Shown here: piece after piece, positions 20,071-29,034 of the stretch
How the letters are laid out: every line of letters begins with the position of its first letter
Position numbering within the stretch: position 1 is the stretch's first letter
DNA from: Corynebacterium jeddahense
Lineage (GTDB): Bacteria > Actinomycetota > Actinomycetes > Mycobacteriales > Mycobacteriaceae
Assembly (NCBI RefSeq): GCF_028609865.1
Contig: NZ_CP063194.1
Span: 2,503,697 to 2,567,696, forward strand
Direction of reading: 5' to 3'
Length of the DNA stretch: 64,000 bases
Translations under genes and position numbers: made by a program
The notes under the pieces: model-generated
The model's input: only the letters and a program-made list of their open reading frames with translations
Database searches by the model: none
What the model was told of the DNA's origin: nothing

Positions 20071-20619
20071 CTAGCTGGCCGGCTGGTGGGTGTAGCCAGT
20101 CTCAGGCGTGTAGGTCCACTGCTCATTGAGATGGTCGATGAAGCTGATTTTGTCCACGCGCCACGTGTTGGCGTACACCACGGGCTTGAACCGCTCGTTT
20201 TCGTTGATGGAGACGAGGTTGCCCCAGCCGTACTTCGTTGTCTTGTGCTCGATGAAGAACTCACCCACGGGCAGTGCGACCATCTGGTGCGATTCGTGGC
20301 AGGTCCGCTCCTTGTCCTTGCACTTGACCTCCACCCGGAAGTCCTTCACCACCGTCGCACGCGGACCCTTGTTACTAATCACCACTCCCCACTGATTGTC
20401 GTCCCGCTTCGCCCAGTAGGCGTAGACACTCATCGCAACCGCATTGCGCCGTTGCTCCTCGTCTTTTTCGCGTTCCTCATCCTTGAACTTTTGGTTGTCA
20501 TCCCGCATTTTCTCCGCGAGATCATTGGCCTTATTCGAGGTTTTCAGTGCCATGGCCGCCAAAATCGCTGCGGCGGCAGCCGCAATTGCCTCAATCAGCG
20601 AGATGATGAAAGTTCCCAT
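20071..20619 (-). CDS. Membrane-anchored coiled-coil protein of unknown function
   Basis: 182 residues from ATG 20619. The N-terminus has one hydrophobic Ala-rich membrane segment (MGTFIISLIEAIAAAAAAIL). A charged heptad-like stretch (KANDLAEKMRDDNQKF and on through DEEREKDEEQ, about 35-65) suggests a coiled coil. A beta-rich C-terminal domain without a known motif follows. TATCTT lies 7 bases upstream of the ATG, suggesting a leaderless transcript; a TTG at 20640 is the alternative start. It sits upstream of the SNF2/methyltransferase genes, with a parS site between. I do not recognise a family. A membrane-linked sensor or effector of the island is possible but unproven. Confidence 0.65.
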   Translation of the reverse strand: MGTFIISLIEAIAAAAAAILAAMALKTSNKANDLAEKMRDDNQKFKDEEREKDEEQRRNAVAMSVYAYWAKRDDNQWGVVISNKGPRATVVKDFRVEVKCKDKERTCHESHQMVALPVGEFFIEHKTTKYGWGNLVSINENERFKPVVYANTWRVDKISFIDHLNEQWTYTPETGYTHQPAS

Positions 20620-20683
20620 GCGGTTGAAGATAAAGGTCAAACGCGGGGCTTGCAGGGCAAGTAGTGGTTAAGGGTACTTTGCC

Positions 20684-21703
20684 TTACGCGCTCACGAGCT
20701 TAAAGAGTGACGCATAAGTGCTGACGCCGAGGTGGCGGGACACTTCGCTATCCGCAATTTGCCCATGGCTCCATGCATGAGTGATCGAGTCGAAGAAACG
20801 GCTGCCTACGCGCAAGCGCACCATTGTGCGAAATGGGGGAGCGCCCCCGCTTTCACGCTTGTCGGATGGATGTGCTTCGAGTAACCCGGCCGCGTCTCTA
20901 GCTTCTGCGCGTGAGGTGGGGTCCTGCTCCACTGCCTCCAGCGGTGCAATCACCGCGGTCGCGAACCTGTTGCACCAACGCTCGACGTCCGCATGCTCAG
21001 AGTGATCAGAGATACCAGTGCGCCCAAGAACAACGTGGCCCAATTCGTGGGCCAAGCTGAACAACTGGGCAGTTTTGGCATCCGCGGTGTTAACAAACAC
21101 CAAGACGTAGCCGCCGTCTTCGATCGTGAAGCCCCGGAACTCGCCAACGCTGAGCCTCCTCGAAGTGGTGTTACCGACGATCGAGTTTCTCGCCACCAAG
21201 ATTCCGTCATCTTCCATGGCCGCAGCGAGCTCACTTACCTTGTCGCTTCCCGGGAGGGGCTTGCCCTTCTCGATACCGAGAAGCTCCCGTGCCCGTTCTG
21301 CCGTTTCAGCCGGATCATGCTCGACCGTGGCCGAGGCATACATTGTCGGTGGAGCGATATCCTCTTGAGCAGCGAACTCGGCGTACCAAGCGAGCCTGCT
21401 CTGGCTCGAACGGATAGTCTCCCGCAAATCGGCACTCACGGTACCCATCGCCTTGTTGCCGACGGTCCGAAAGTCCGTCACACCCACTCGCTCACCCGAC
21501 GGCTCATCCAACAGCAATCGGCCGAAAGGAATGCGAGCGAGCTTCGAGAGCTCCCTCGCCTGTTTCAGCGTTGGGCGACTCTCACCCGAGTGCCACTGCG
21601 GAAGCTTTGGAAACCGCTTCTCCAATTCGCCTTCTGGCAGGCCAGTGCAATCCACCGCCCAAGCAAGCATGCGGGGCTGGATATTGACCCGGACAGCGCT
21701 CAT
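20684..21703 (-). CDS. ImmA/IrrE-family metallopeptidase regulator
   Basis: A 339-residue protein. The N-terminus has a degenerate XRE-like helical region (LAWAVDCTGLPEGELEKRF). The peptidase domain has HELGH near residue 220, with the 'FSLAHELGHVVLG' context of the ImmA/IrrE (DUF955) zinc family, and a downstream 'WCNRFATAVIAP' helix. Such proteins cut or bind repressors, or pair with toxins. The gene follows hicB by 18 bp on the same strand, so it may be the third gene of the hicAB transcript. It resembles the plus-strand ImmA/IrrE protein at 8123 only in domain type; the zinc sites and flanks differ clearly. Confidence 0.85.
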   Translation of the reverse strand: MSAVRVNIQPRMLAWAVDCTGLPEGELEKRFPKLPQWHSGESRPTLKQARELSKLARIPFGRLLLDEPSGERVGVTDFRTVGNKAMGTVSADLRETIRSSQSRLAWYAEFAAQEDIAPPTMYASATVEHDPAETAERARELLGIEKGKPLPGSDKVSELAAAMEDDGILVARNSIVGNTTSRRLSVGEFRGFTIEDGGYVLVFVNTADAKTAQLFSLAHELGHVVLGRTGISDHSEHADVERWCNRFATAVIAPLEAVEQDPTSRAEARDAAGLLEAHPSDKRESGGAPPFRTMVRLRVGSRFFDSITHAWSHGQIADSEVSRHLGVSTYASLFKLVSA

Positions 21704-21721
21704 CCCGACCTAAGTTCCCGT

Positions 21722-22057
21722 CTACGCGCTCGCGAGCTTCTGTGTCACCCACGCGTTCAAGGACACACCCTCCCGCGCAGCGTCCATGGCAAGACGGCGG
21801 TGGAGGGAACTGCTGACTCGCACATTGAACCGTCCGGAAAAGTCGCGCTGACCGAACGGCTGGGGGATAGGTTCACCGGTTTGCTGCATGTCTGCGATCA
21901 CCTCGGCGACAAGCGCTCGGAGACCTGCACTCGACCGCTGGGCGTCCTCATCGAGCCAGCTCAAGGACGGAAACTCGGCAACGGTGGACACGTACTCACC
22001 GTCTTCCTCAGACCAGAAGGTTTGGTAGGTGTATTTATCCGACAAGCGTTCAGTCAT
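21722..22057 (-). CDS. hicB: HicB-like antitoxin
   Basis: A 111-residue protein. The N-terminal half (YTYQTFWSEEDGEYVSTVAEFPSLSWL) is the partly degraded RNase H-like fold of HicB. The C-terminal half (FNVRVSSSLHRRLAMDAARE) is a ribbon-helix-helix DNA-binding region that would bind the operator upstream of hicA. The start is ATG 22057, with AGGAG contributed by the end of hicA, and only 3 bp separate the genes. It should neutralise HicA and repress the pair. The assignment rests on the fold pattern and the gene order toxin-then-antitoxin typical of hicAB. Confidence 0.85.
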   Translation of the reverse strand: MTERLSDKYTYQTFWSEEDGEYVSTVAEFPSLSWLDEDAQRSSAGLRALVAEVIADMQQTGEPIPQPFGQRDFSGRFNVRVSSSLHRRLAMDAAREGVSLNAWVTQKLASA

Positions 22058-22060
22058 CGT

Positions 22061-22312
22061 CTACTCCTGCTCTTCTAGCTTCTTCACCGCAGCCAGCACC
22101 TGCTTGACCTGGTACGGCTTCGCCTTTCCGTGGCGGTTCTGGATATTGACGCGCGGATCGCCAACCCAGGGTGTCTTGTATGTATCGTGATCTCCGCCAC
22201 TGTTGGGCCGCTTCTCAAAGAAGTGGTCGCACACCTTACGAAGATCGGCGTAACGAATGTTGTTGCCGGAACGCTGCATCGCGTCCAGGATCTTTTGGAT
22301 ATCGTCCCCCAT
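22061..22312 (-). CDS. hicA: HicA-like mRNA interferase toxin
   Basis: 83 residues from ATG 22312; a GTG at 22330 would add six. The sequence has the dsRBD-like order of HicA/YcfA: an N-terminal helix (IQKILDAMQRSGNNIRYADL), a strand-turn with the catalytic-type His in 'SGGDHDTYKTP', a basic strand (RVNIQNRHGKAKP) and a final helix (VKQVLAAVKKLEE). HicA cleaves mRNA when free of HicB. The start lies just downstream of a perfect 8-bp inverted repeat, the likely HicB operator. That repeat overlaps the stop codon of jetD, so the promoter must lie inside jetD. Confidence 0.8.
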   Translation of the reverse strand: MGDDIQKILDAMQRSGNNIRYADLRKVCDHFFEKRPNSGGDHDTYKTPWVGDPRVNIQNRHGKAKPYQVKQVLAAVKKLEEQE

Positions 22313-22319
22313 GGGAACC

Positions 22320-22343
22320 AGTAGTACCACACATAGTACTACT
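22320..22343 (-). promoter_or_regulatory. Inverted-repeat operator of hicAB
   Basis: AGTAGTAC (22320-22327) and GTACTACT (22336-22343) form a perfect 8-bp inverted repeat with an 8-bp spacer, 8 bp upstream of the hicA ATG. The right arm overlaps the jetD stop codon. The geometry suits a dimer of the HicB ribbon-helix-helix domain. Confidence 0.7.
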
Positions 22344-23481
22344 CTGCAGTCGAATCACAAGGCCCCCACACCGCCTTAAACTCCGGCAACGCCAGCGCCC
22401 ACTCGAGGGACACGCGCTCCTGCTCCAGTCGCTTCGCACCGGAGGCGACCAGGAACCGGCGGGCGCGTTCCTCGTTGTCGGTGAGGTGGGGGAGTACCCG
22501 GGTCGTGTCGCCGGGGTCGGCAACCGCAAGGTGCAGGAAGCGCTCAACCGTGTCCACGTCCATGGCCACGCTGACAACGGGAACCAAAGAACCCTCGCCA
22601 GTCAGCCGCGACCGAAGGGCGTTCAGGATGGCGTAACCGTCCGCATCCGCGTCACCCCAGTACAGCACCCGGCGGGCCTCGCGCACCCACGGCAGCTCCG
22701 GAAGCGCGCCGGCGGTGTACCCGGAGCCCCACACCAGTACCGCGCCGGACCCTCCGGGGGCCTGGGGAAGGGCCAGGAACGTCTCCTTGTTCTCCACCAC
22801 GATCACCAGCAAACCGTCGGGCAACGCCAGCGACCCGAACGGCACCGCCACATCCACCAACCCCGGCGCGGGCGCAAGCAAACCATCCAGGAACCGCACC
22901 CGTATCAGCCGATCGCCCTCAGCCAGCCCCAGGTCGGTCACGCCGAGCAGGCGCTGCAGCAGTCCACGGTGCGCGGCGATCCACTTGGTGTCTAAGCCCT
23001 CGATGGGCACAGCGCGGGCGCGCAGGCCGGACGAAGGTTTCACGTGAAACCATCGCAGAGCGAGGCACAGGCGGGTGAAGTCGTCGTCAGACAACACCAG
23101 CCACGACGACCACGAGTGCACCGCCCGCTCCCGGAACTCCGGCCAATCCGGGAACAACCCCACCAACACCGCGAACCGCTCGCGGGCCAGCGCAACCTCC
23201 CCGGCGCGCCCGGCCACCTCCGCGATGCGGTCCCACCCGCTCAACGCCACACGCACCGGCACGTCCTGCTTGCCCATGCCAGCCCAGGAGCGGGTGGCCC
23301 ACTCCACCTCCTCGGCGGGATGCCAGGCCTGCCAGGCGCGGACGAATGCGCGGGCACCGGCCTCGTCCGCGAGGACCTGCGCACGCGTCGGGGGATGGAG
23401 GGGAACGGAGAGGGCCGAAGGTTCGTCGAGAAGCAGAAGCTCCATGTTGAACTTCACGGGCAACTGGTCAGGCAGGCGCAT
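22339..23481 (-). CDS. jetD: Wadjet protein JetD, Toprim-type DNA nuclease subunit
   Basis: A 380-residue protein with the JetD layout (DUF3322 then DUF2220/Toprim). Recognisable parts are 'PIEGLDTKWIAAHRGLL' (about 180), the glutamate strand 'IVVENKETFLAL' (about 250) and the metal-binding YWGDADADGYA (about 295), which is the D-x-D-x-D of Toprim topoisomerase-like nucleases. In Wadjet, JetD cuts circular plasmid DNA after JetABC extrudes it. ATG 23481 overlaps the end of jetC by 14 bp. A parS site (23037-23050) lies in frame and encodes Phe-His-Val-Lys. A copy of the dispersed 22-nt motif lies at 23413-23434. Confidence 0.93.
   Translation of the reverse strand: MRLPDQLPVKFNMELLLLDEPSALSVPLHPPTRAQVLADEAGARAFVRAWQAWHPAEEVEWATRSWAGMGKQDVPVRVALSGWDRIAEVAGRAGEVALARERFAVLVGLFPDWPEFRERAVHSWSSWLVLSDDDFTRLCLALRWFHVKPSSGLRARAVPIEGLDTKWIAAHRGLLQRLLGVTDLGLAEGDRLIRVRFLDGLLAPAPGLVDVAVPFGSLALPDGLLVIVVENKETFLALPQAPGGSGAVLVWGSGYTAGALPELPWVREARRVLYWGDADADGYAILNALRSRLTGEGSLVPVVSVAMDVDTVERFLHLAVADPGDTTRVLPHLTDNEERARRFLVASGAKRLEQERVSLEWALALPEFKAVWGPCDSTAE
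23037..23050. promoter_or_regulatory. parS site inside jetD
   Basis: Perfect GTTTCACGTGAAAC within the jetD reading frame, read there as F-H-V-K. Confidence 0.9.
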
Positions 23482-26400
23482 GGGTATCTATGAGCTCGAA
23501 GGTGGAGCGGGCGACGGGGTCCTCGGTGTAGTGGACCACGATGGTGCCGTCCACGTAGGGGGAGAGGGTCTTGATCAGCTTCAGCGGGGTGGCCAGCACC
23601 ATGTGGAAGCCGAAGCTGGTGAAGACGTCCATGGCGGTGCGGGTGAACACGGGGTCGGCGCGGTCGAAGGCCTCGTCCAGCACCACGGTGGCGTAGCGGG
23701 GCACGTCCGCGTCCACGCCCGCCAGGCGGTAGCGCAGCGCGGCGGCGAGGCAGAAGAACACCAGCTTCTGCGCCTGGCCGCCGGACAACGCCGCCGAATC
23801 CACGTGGGTGTTGTGCACGGTGCCCTCGGCGTCGACCTCGTTGCCCACGAACTTCACGTGGCGGCGGGTGTCCAGCACCACGCTGCGCCAGCTGCGGTCG
23901 GCGCGCTCGGAGGAGCCGAGCCGGTCCATGATCGCGGCCAGGCGGTGGTAGCGCTCGATGGCGTTCTTCTCGTCTGCCTCGCTCAAGCTGCCGGCGGTGG
24001 CGTTTCGCAGGTCCTGCATGAAGTCGCGCACCACGCGGTCGCGGTTGTCGCGCACCTCAATCTGTAGGAAACGCCCCTCGGTGTAGGGGGAGCGGCGAAG
24101 CGACGCGTTGATGGGCCCCAGGTTGGTCTCAATGTCGCCCTTGGCGCGCTGCAGCTCGGTGTAGATCTTGCTCAGGTGCATCACGGACTGGCCGTTGAGT
24201 AGGTCCAGGAAGCGGCCGCGGAACTCCGGAAGGCGGTCCGAGCGCAACGCGTCCAGGCGCGTGATGGCCTCGCCGGCGAACTCGGCCGTGGCCTGCAAGT
24301 CCGCGGACTCGGCGGACCACTGGGCGATGTACTGGGTCAGGATGGTCACGATGGCGTTGCTGGACTCCGTGATGGTCCGCGCCGCCTGCTTCGCCTGCGC
24401 ATCCAGCTGTGCGGCTACCTTGTCGGCGCTGTCGCTCAGGTTCTCCTGGGTGAGGCGGCGCGTGGTGGCGGCGAGCATCGCCTCCAGCTCCTGCGCCAGC
24501 GCCGGGTCCACCTCAACCTGCGCCTCCTGGATGGTGCGCAGCCGTGCGCGGGCCTTCTCCAGCTCCCCGGCCACCACCGCGAGCTGGCCCGTCACCCCGG
24601 CGAGCTCCCGCTCGGTGGCCTTGAGCGCCTCGGACGCCTCCCGCCACGCCTGCTCCAGCTCCTGCGCCTCGGGCGAGGAGGTCAGGCGCGCAAGCTCCGC
24701 GCGTAGGCCGGCCAGGACCTCCTCCACACCGGATACGTCTACGTCCGCCCATTCGAGCGCGTCGATGGTGGTGGCCAGCTCCACATCGCGCTTGTGCGCC
24801 TGCTGCTTGCGCTCCACATCGCTCAGCCGGTTGCTGGCGGCCGCGGTGGCGCGTTTCGCGTCCGCAAGCTCCGCCCGCAGCGCCTCCACCTTGGCGTGGT
24901 TGGAGGAGCCGAGGCGGTAGTCGCGCCGCACGCCCAGGCGGCGCCGGTCGTTCTTCACGTACCGCGCAGAGCCGGTCCTATCCGCCGGGTTGCGCTCCAA
25001 ACCGTCGATGGTGGCCGCGCGCTGCGTCTGCCGCTCCAGCTCCTCCACGGTGCGCACCAGCGCGTAGTCGAAGGTGGTGGCCAGCATGCGCATGAGCCAC
25101 GGCCGCATCGCGTGCTCCACCACCCGCACCTTATGGAACAGGCTGTCCGCGTTCCTCGGCCCGCGCGGCACCTCCACGCCCTCCGGCACGGTGCGGTACT
25201 CCAGCCGCATCCCTACGTGCCGGCCGTTGACCCAGCCACTCACCTCGCGCTCCAGCTCCGCGGGCACCAGCAGGGTCACCGCGAACCCGCCCAACAGGCG
25301 CTGGATCACCGGCTCCCACTCCGTCTGCTCCGGCAGCACGTCGATCAGCTCGCCCACGTACGGCAGCTCGCCCACCGTCAGGCCGGTGTCCGCGCACAGC
25401 CGCGCGCGCAGCTCCACGTACGCCTGCTCGATGTTGGAGGAGCGGCTGCCTAACGACGCCAACTCCGCCCCCACCGCCGCCTCCGCGTCAGCGAGCCCGT
25501 CGCGTTCCCGGCGCGCCGCGAACCAGGCCTCCAGCAGGCGCTGCTCCTGCTCCGGCGCCGCCGCCAGTTCCGTGGCGGCCTGGGCCTTCAGCTCCGCGAA
25601 ACGCTCCGTGTCCAACGGGCCTTCTAGCTGCGCCACGGCCTGGAGCTTTTTCACCTCCTTTGCACGCCGGGCAAGCGTCTGCTCCTCCCGCGCGATCTCG
25701 CGCTCCAGCGCGCCCAGGCTCTCCCCGGCGAAGTGCTCGCGCCGCATCGCCGCGCGCTGCAGCGCCTCCTGCTGCGTGGCCTTGCGCGCGGTAAGGGATT
25801 GCGCCTGCACGTCCAGGGCGACGTGGTGGGCGGAGCTGACGTCGATACGCTCGCGCAGCTGCTTCGCCTCAATCGCACGCCGCACGTGCGGCAGGGCGGC
25901 AGACAGCGCGGCCGTGTGCTCCTGCGTCGCCTGCGCGTCCTTGAGCTTGGAGTTCAGCCCAGGCAGGGGAGCGAGCGTCTCAATCTGCTGGTGCACGTCT
26001 TCGAGCCGCTCGTACGCCTGGCGCAGGTCCTCGTGCGTGGCCACGGCGTCTTCCGCGATCTTGAACGTGCCCGGTACGTCCAGCATGTAGTTGCGGAACA
26101 GCTCGTCCATGCTGCCCAGGGATTTCGCGGATTGGGTGCGGTAGAGAAGCATCTGCGCTTCCTCGCTGCCGATGCCCAGCTTGGCGCGGAAGCGGTTGGC
26201 AAACACGGAGTACTGCTCCGTGAACGTCACCCCGGCCGTCTTGTACGCTGCCTCCAGCTTGCGCTTGTCCAGCGAGTTCTGCAGCAGCGGCACGAACCCG
26301 TCCACGTCCACCTCGCTGGGGAAAATGCCGTAGAGCGTCTTCACCTGCGCCTCCTGCTGCTGCCCGGCGTTGAGGCGGTAGATCGCGGTGAGCGTGAGCG

Positions 26401-26758
26401 ACTCGTCCCCCGCACGGTAGGTCAGCGCGACGATGCTCGCCGTCGCGCCCGAGCGCAGATACTGGCTGCGGATCTCGCCGGTCGCTGGATCTTCGCTGCG
26501 CCGCCACGCACCGCGAATGTACGACACACGACTGCGGCCCTTGTCCCGGCCACCTACCTCTTGCTGGGCGGCCGCGTTGAATTGCAGCTTTCCGGGTGGA
26601 ACCAGCACGGCGGACAACGCGTCGATGAGCGTCGACTTGCCCGATCCCGACGCACCCGTGATCAGGAATCCTTTCTGGCCCACAGGGATGTCGTAGTAGC
26701 CGTCGAACGTGCCCCAGTTGACCAGCTGCACGCGCGCGAGACGGAATTGTGCTGTCAC
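23468..26758 (-). CDS. jetC: Wadjet protein JetC, SMC/MukB-like ATPase
   Basis: A 1,096-residue SMC-like ATPase. Walker A is GASGSGKST near residue 35 in the MukB-like context 'LVNWGTFDGYYDIPVGQKG'. A long coiled-coil region (about 250-850) with a central hinge follows. The ABC signature LSGGQAQKL (about 990) and Walker B VVLDEAFDRADP (about 1025) complete the split head. JetC is the motor of the condensin-like JetABC complex that extrudes DNA loops and recognises small circular plasmids for cutting by JetD. The start is GTG 26758, overlapping the jetB stop (GTGA), so translation is coupled. The length is typical of type I Wadjet. Confidence 0.95.
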   Translation of the reverse strand: MTAQFRLARVQLVNWGTFDGYYDIPVGQKGFLITGASGSGKSTLIDALSAVLVPPGKLQFNAAAQQEVGGRDKGRSRVSYIRGAWRRSEDPATGEIRSQYLRSGATASIVALTYRAGDESLTLTAIYRLNAGQQQEAQVKTLYGIFPSEVDVDGFVPLLQNSLDKRKLEAAYKTAGVTFTEQYSVFANRFRAKLGIGSEEAQMLLYRTQSAKSLGSMDELFRNYMLDVPGTFKIAEDAVATHEDLRQAYERLEDVHQQIETLAPLPGLNSKLKDAQATQEHTAALSAALPHVRRAIEAKQLRERIDVSSAHHVALDVQAQSLTARKATQQEALQRAAMRREHFAGESLGALEREIAREEQTLARRAKEVKKLQAVAQLEGPLDTERFAELKAQAATELAAAPEQEQRLLEAWFAARRERDGLADAEAAVGAELASLGSRSSNIEQAYVELRARLCADTGLTVGELPYVGELIDVLPEQTEWEPVIQRLLGGFAVTLLVPAELEREVSGWVNGRHVGMRLEYRTVPEGVEVPRGPRNADSLFHKVRVVEHAMRPWLMRMLATTFDYALVRTVEELERQTQRAATIDGLERNPADRTGSARYVKNDRRRLGVRRDYRLGSSNHAKVEALRAELADAKRATAAASNRLSDVERKQQAHKRDVELATTIDALEWADVDVSGVEEVLAGLRAELARLTSSPEAQELEQAWREASEALKATERELAGVTGQLAVVAGELEKARARLRTIQEAQVEVDPALAQELEAMLAATTRRLTQENLSDSADKVAAQLDAQAKQAARTITESSNAIVTILTQYIAQWSAESADLQATAEFAGEAITRLDALRSDRLPEFRGRFLDLLNGQSVMHLSKIYTELQRAKGDIETNLGPINASLRRSPYTEGRFLQIEVRDNRDRVVRDFMQDLRNATAGSLSEADEKNAIERYHRLAAIMDRLGSSERADRSWRSVVLDTRRHVKFVGNEVDAEGTVHNTHVDSAALSGGQAQKLVFFCLAAALRYRLAGVDADVPRYATVVLDEAFDRADPVFTRTAMDVFTSFGFHMVLATPLKLIKTLSPYVDGTIVVHYTEDPVARSTFELIDTHAPA

Positions 26759-27354
26759 TGCTTATCCCCTTCCTGCGCCAAACGCAAATACTCCGCGCGC
26801 AGGGCGTACACGGTGTCCGCGTCGAAGATGTGCCGTAGCACCGGCGAGACCTCCCAACGCCCCTCCGTCTCCGTGTCAGTGAGCAGGCTGTATTTGCGGA
26901 TCGTGTTCACCGCCGCCGTAAACCGCTTCTTAAAGCCTGCCTCGTCCCGGTTATCCACCGCGCGGACGTAGCCGATGGCGTTGTACAGCTCGTCTTCGCC
27001 GACGATCACACGCTCGCCCGGTGCGGACATGCCCAGCTCGTGGCGCAGCTGGAGCAAGATAGCCGTCTGCAGGTGCGTGAGCGCCTCCGTGCGTAGGACC
27101 GGCGGCACCTGCACATCCTGGTTATCCGGGCGCACGTGGCGTGTGAACGCGATGCCGGCTTCCTCGTCCACTATCAGCTCCAAGAAGACGTCGTGCAGTC
27201 GCGAACGCAGGGCCTCAGTATCGGTAGTGATCGCGTGCCACGTTTCCTTCTTCCGGTCGGCGGTGATGAGTGGTCCTTTCAGCAGGTCCACTAGCGCCCG
27301 GCGCGATTCCTCGGACAGTGTGCCGGTGTCTCCTGTCCACAGGGGTTCCGTCAT
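26755..27354 (-). CDS. jetB: Wadjet protein JetB, MukE-like (DUF4194)
   Basis: A 199-residue protein in the MukE-like position of the Wadjet operon. It shows two winged-helix-like blocks, including 'LQTAILLQLRHELG' and 'AINTIRKYSLL'-type helices (in the sequence 'FTAAVNTIRKYSLLTDTETEGRWEVSP'), as in DUF4194 proteins. It would bridge the JetA kleisin and the JetC heads. ATG 27354 overlaps the jetA stop by four bases (ATGA), and its own stop overlaps jetC. Identification rests on length, order and these segments. Confidence 0.9.
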   Translation of the reverse strand: MTEPLWTGDTGTLSEESRRALVDLLKGPLITADRKKETWHAITTDTEALRSRLHDVFLELIVDEEAGIAFTRHVRPDNQDVQVPPVLRTEALTHLQTAILLQLRHELGMSAPGERVIVGEDELYNAIGYVRAVDNRDEAGFKKRFTAAVNTIRKYSLLTDTETEGRWEVSPVLRHIFDADTVYALRAEYLRLAQEGDKQ

Positions 27355-28817
27355 GCCATCTCCTCTACTGCAACGACGTCGAAGTGCCAGCGTGGAACCG
27401 TCGCTACGCGAATGCTCCCATCTTCTTCCTCAAAGCTGACCTGTTCGCGCCCCTCCCTACGCACGCCGTAGCGCGCCGCGAGGTACACCAATCCCACCAC
27501 AGAGCCAAGGCCTTGGGTCGCCGGGTGGCGTTCGAGCACCTTGCTTATCGACGCACCTCCGGCCGCCTCCACGGTCTCACTGACAGCCTCCATGAGCTCC
27601 TCCAGATCGATCTCGCTTTCGCGCACAACGCTGTAGAGCTCCTCGGGGTCGCTCTCACCCGGCTCGAACGCCTCCACTGTGCTCGTGATCACCTCGGCGC
27701 CCGGGTCGGCGAGCTTGAGCTGCGCTACCGAGGTCACCTGCATGCCGATACGCTGCAGCGGAGTGGCCATTTTGTGCGTTGCAGAGAGTTCTTCACGCTC
27801 CGCGGCGTCCGCGGCGAGCTTGCGGGTATCACGCAACAGCTCAATCATCCGACGGTCCTCGGCGAACTGCTCGCTGGCGACATAGTTGCGCAGGTTCCGG
27901 GCGAGACGCGTCATCATTGCGTTGACCTCGTAGCCGGCGTCTTCCATGTCTCGGAATAGCGCGCGGAACCGCGCCCGTTCCTCCGCTGTCATCGCGTCCT
28001 CGCCGACACGCTCGAGGATCTGCCTGATCCACGTGTCCAGCCACGCGCCGCGCTCTGGGTCGACCACCAGCGAGTAAAACGCGTTGAAGCTCCTCCCCGC
28101 GTCCGACTCACCGATGAGGTCCACGCCCGCAAAGATCTCGTCCAGTACATCGCCCCGCGACCCTTCCGGGTCGAGCAGCTGACGCCGCAGTTGCGAATTC
28201 AACGCCTCGAGCTCGTGCCGCACACGTGCAAAGTCCCCGGGGATCGCGCTGGCCTGGCCGAGGATGTCGCTCACTCGCTCGCGCACGGAAGCGGGGGAGG
28301 GCAGCTCAAACTCGCCGCGCTCTACCTGGGCAATCTCAGCGTCAATGCGCGCCCGTTCAGCTTCCAGCTGCACAAGCCGTGTCTCGATGTTCGGATCGGT
28401 ATCTCGGGCGAGTGCTTGCAGGGCACTGCTTATCGACGCAACCCGGCTCGCGGTCACCGCCGACCTCGGGGCGCTCACCCGCTCCATGAATTGCAGCGCC
28501 GTCAGTGCTTGCTCGCTCGGTTCCAGTGTCTCACCCGATGCCTTCGTGCCAGATTTACGCACAAGCCAGCCAGCTTTGACCCAGTCGTTGCAGTAGGCGG
28601 CAGGGGTCTTTGGTAGGTCGAATGTCTCGCGCAGCACCGCGAAGTCGGCTGCCATGAGCTCGTAGAGCTGAGCGGCTGGCCGGGCCTCCGCGCCACGCGG
28701 GAAGTGTTCGGCCACCACCGCAAGCAGGACCGGCGCGTTATCGGCGTGGAGCAGGCGGATCGCCGCCGACTCTTCCTTCTGACGTTTGTACGTCAGCGCA
28801 CGGGCCTGAATACTCAT
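27351..28817 (-). CDS. jetA: Wadjet protein JetA, MukF-like kleisin (DUF3375)
   Basis: 488 residues from ATG 28817 (MSIQARALTYKRQKEESAAI). GGGAAG lies nine bases upstream, whereas the in-frame ATG at 28826 has none. The sequence is the DUF3375 type: an N-terminal winged helix (VLLAVVAEHFPRGAEARPAAQLY), a long helical middle with coiled-coil segments (about 180-300), and a C-terminal winged-helix-like part. JetA is the kleisin of the condensin-like complex. It is the first gene of jetABCD, and all four genes overlap. Two copies of the dispersed motif family (27543-27564 and a weaker one at 28428-28449) lie inside. Confidence 0.93.
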   Translation of the reverse strand: MSIQARALTYKRQKEESAAIRLLHADNAPVLLAVVAEHFPRGAEARPAAQLYELMAADFAVLRETFDLPKTPAAYCNDWVKAGWLVRKSGTKASGETLEPSEQALTALQFMERVSAPRSAVTASRVASISSALQALARDTDPNIETRLVQLEAERARIDAEIAQVERGEFELPSPASVRERVSDILGQASAIPGDFARVRHELEALNSQLRRQLLDPEGSRGDVLDEIFAGVDLIGESDAGRSFNAFYSLVVDPERGAWLDTWIRQILERVGEDAMTAEERARFRALFRDMEDAGYEVNAMMTRLARNLRNYVASEQFAEDRRMIELLRDTRKLAADAAEREELSATHKMATPLQRIGMQVTSVAQLKLADPGAEVITSTVEAFEPGESDPEELYSVVRESEIDLEELMEAVSETVEAAGGASISKVLERHPATQGLGSVVGLVYLAARYGVRREGREQVSFEEEDGSIRVATVPRWHFDVVAVEEMA

Positions 28818-28898
28818 GCGAGCCATCTTCCCACGCCAAACCCCCACCTGCACCGACGCCCAACTCTCCACATGATCTAGACAGACAACGCGCGATGG

Positions 28899-28904
28899 TC
28901 TATA
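28899..28904 (-). promoter_or_regulatory. Possible -10 element for jetABCD
   Basis: On the minus strand TATAGA lies about 82 bases upstream of the jetA start, in the AT-rich gap before the operon. No clear -35 was found. Confidence 0.35.
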
Positions 28905-29034
28905 TTCATGTTCGCGAGCCCTTTCGCCCACGGTCCACCCCCCCGAGACCGGTAGAGCACTCACCCACCCCCCATTTCGAGTGCGAGTAGGCGAAAGGGT
29001 TTCGTCTTGCGCGCGGCCAGATCAAGACCCAAAA

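Noticed and set aside
28818..28964. Longer jetA beginning at 28964.
   Set aside because: The added 49 residues are not like DUF3375 proteins; ATG 28817 has a proper ribosome-binding site.
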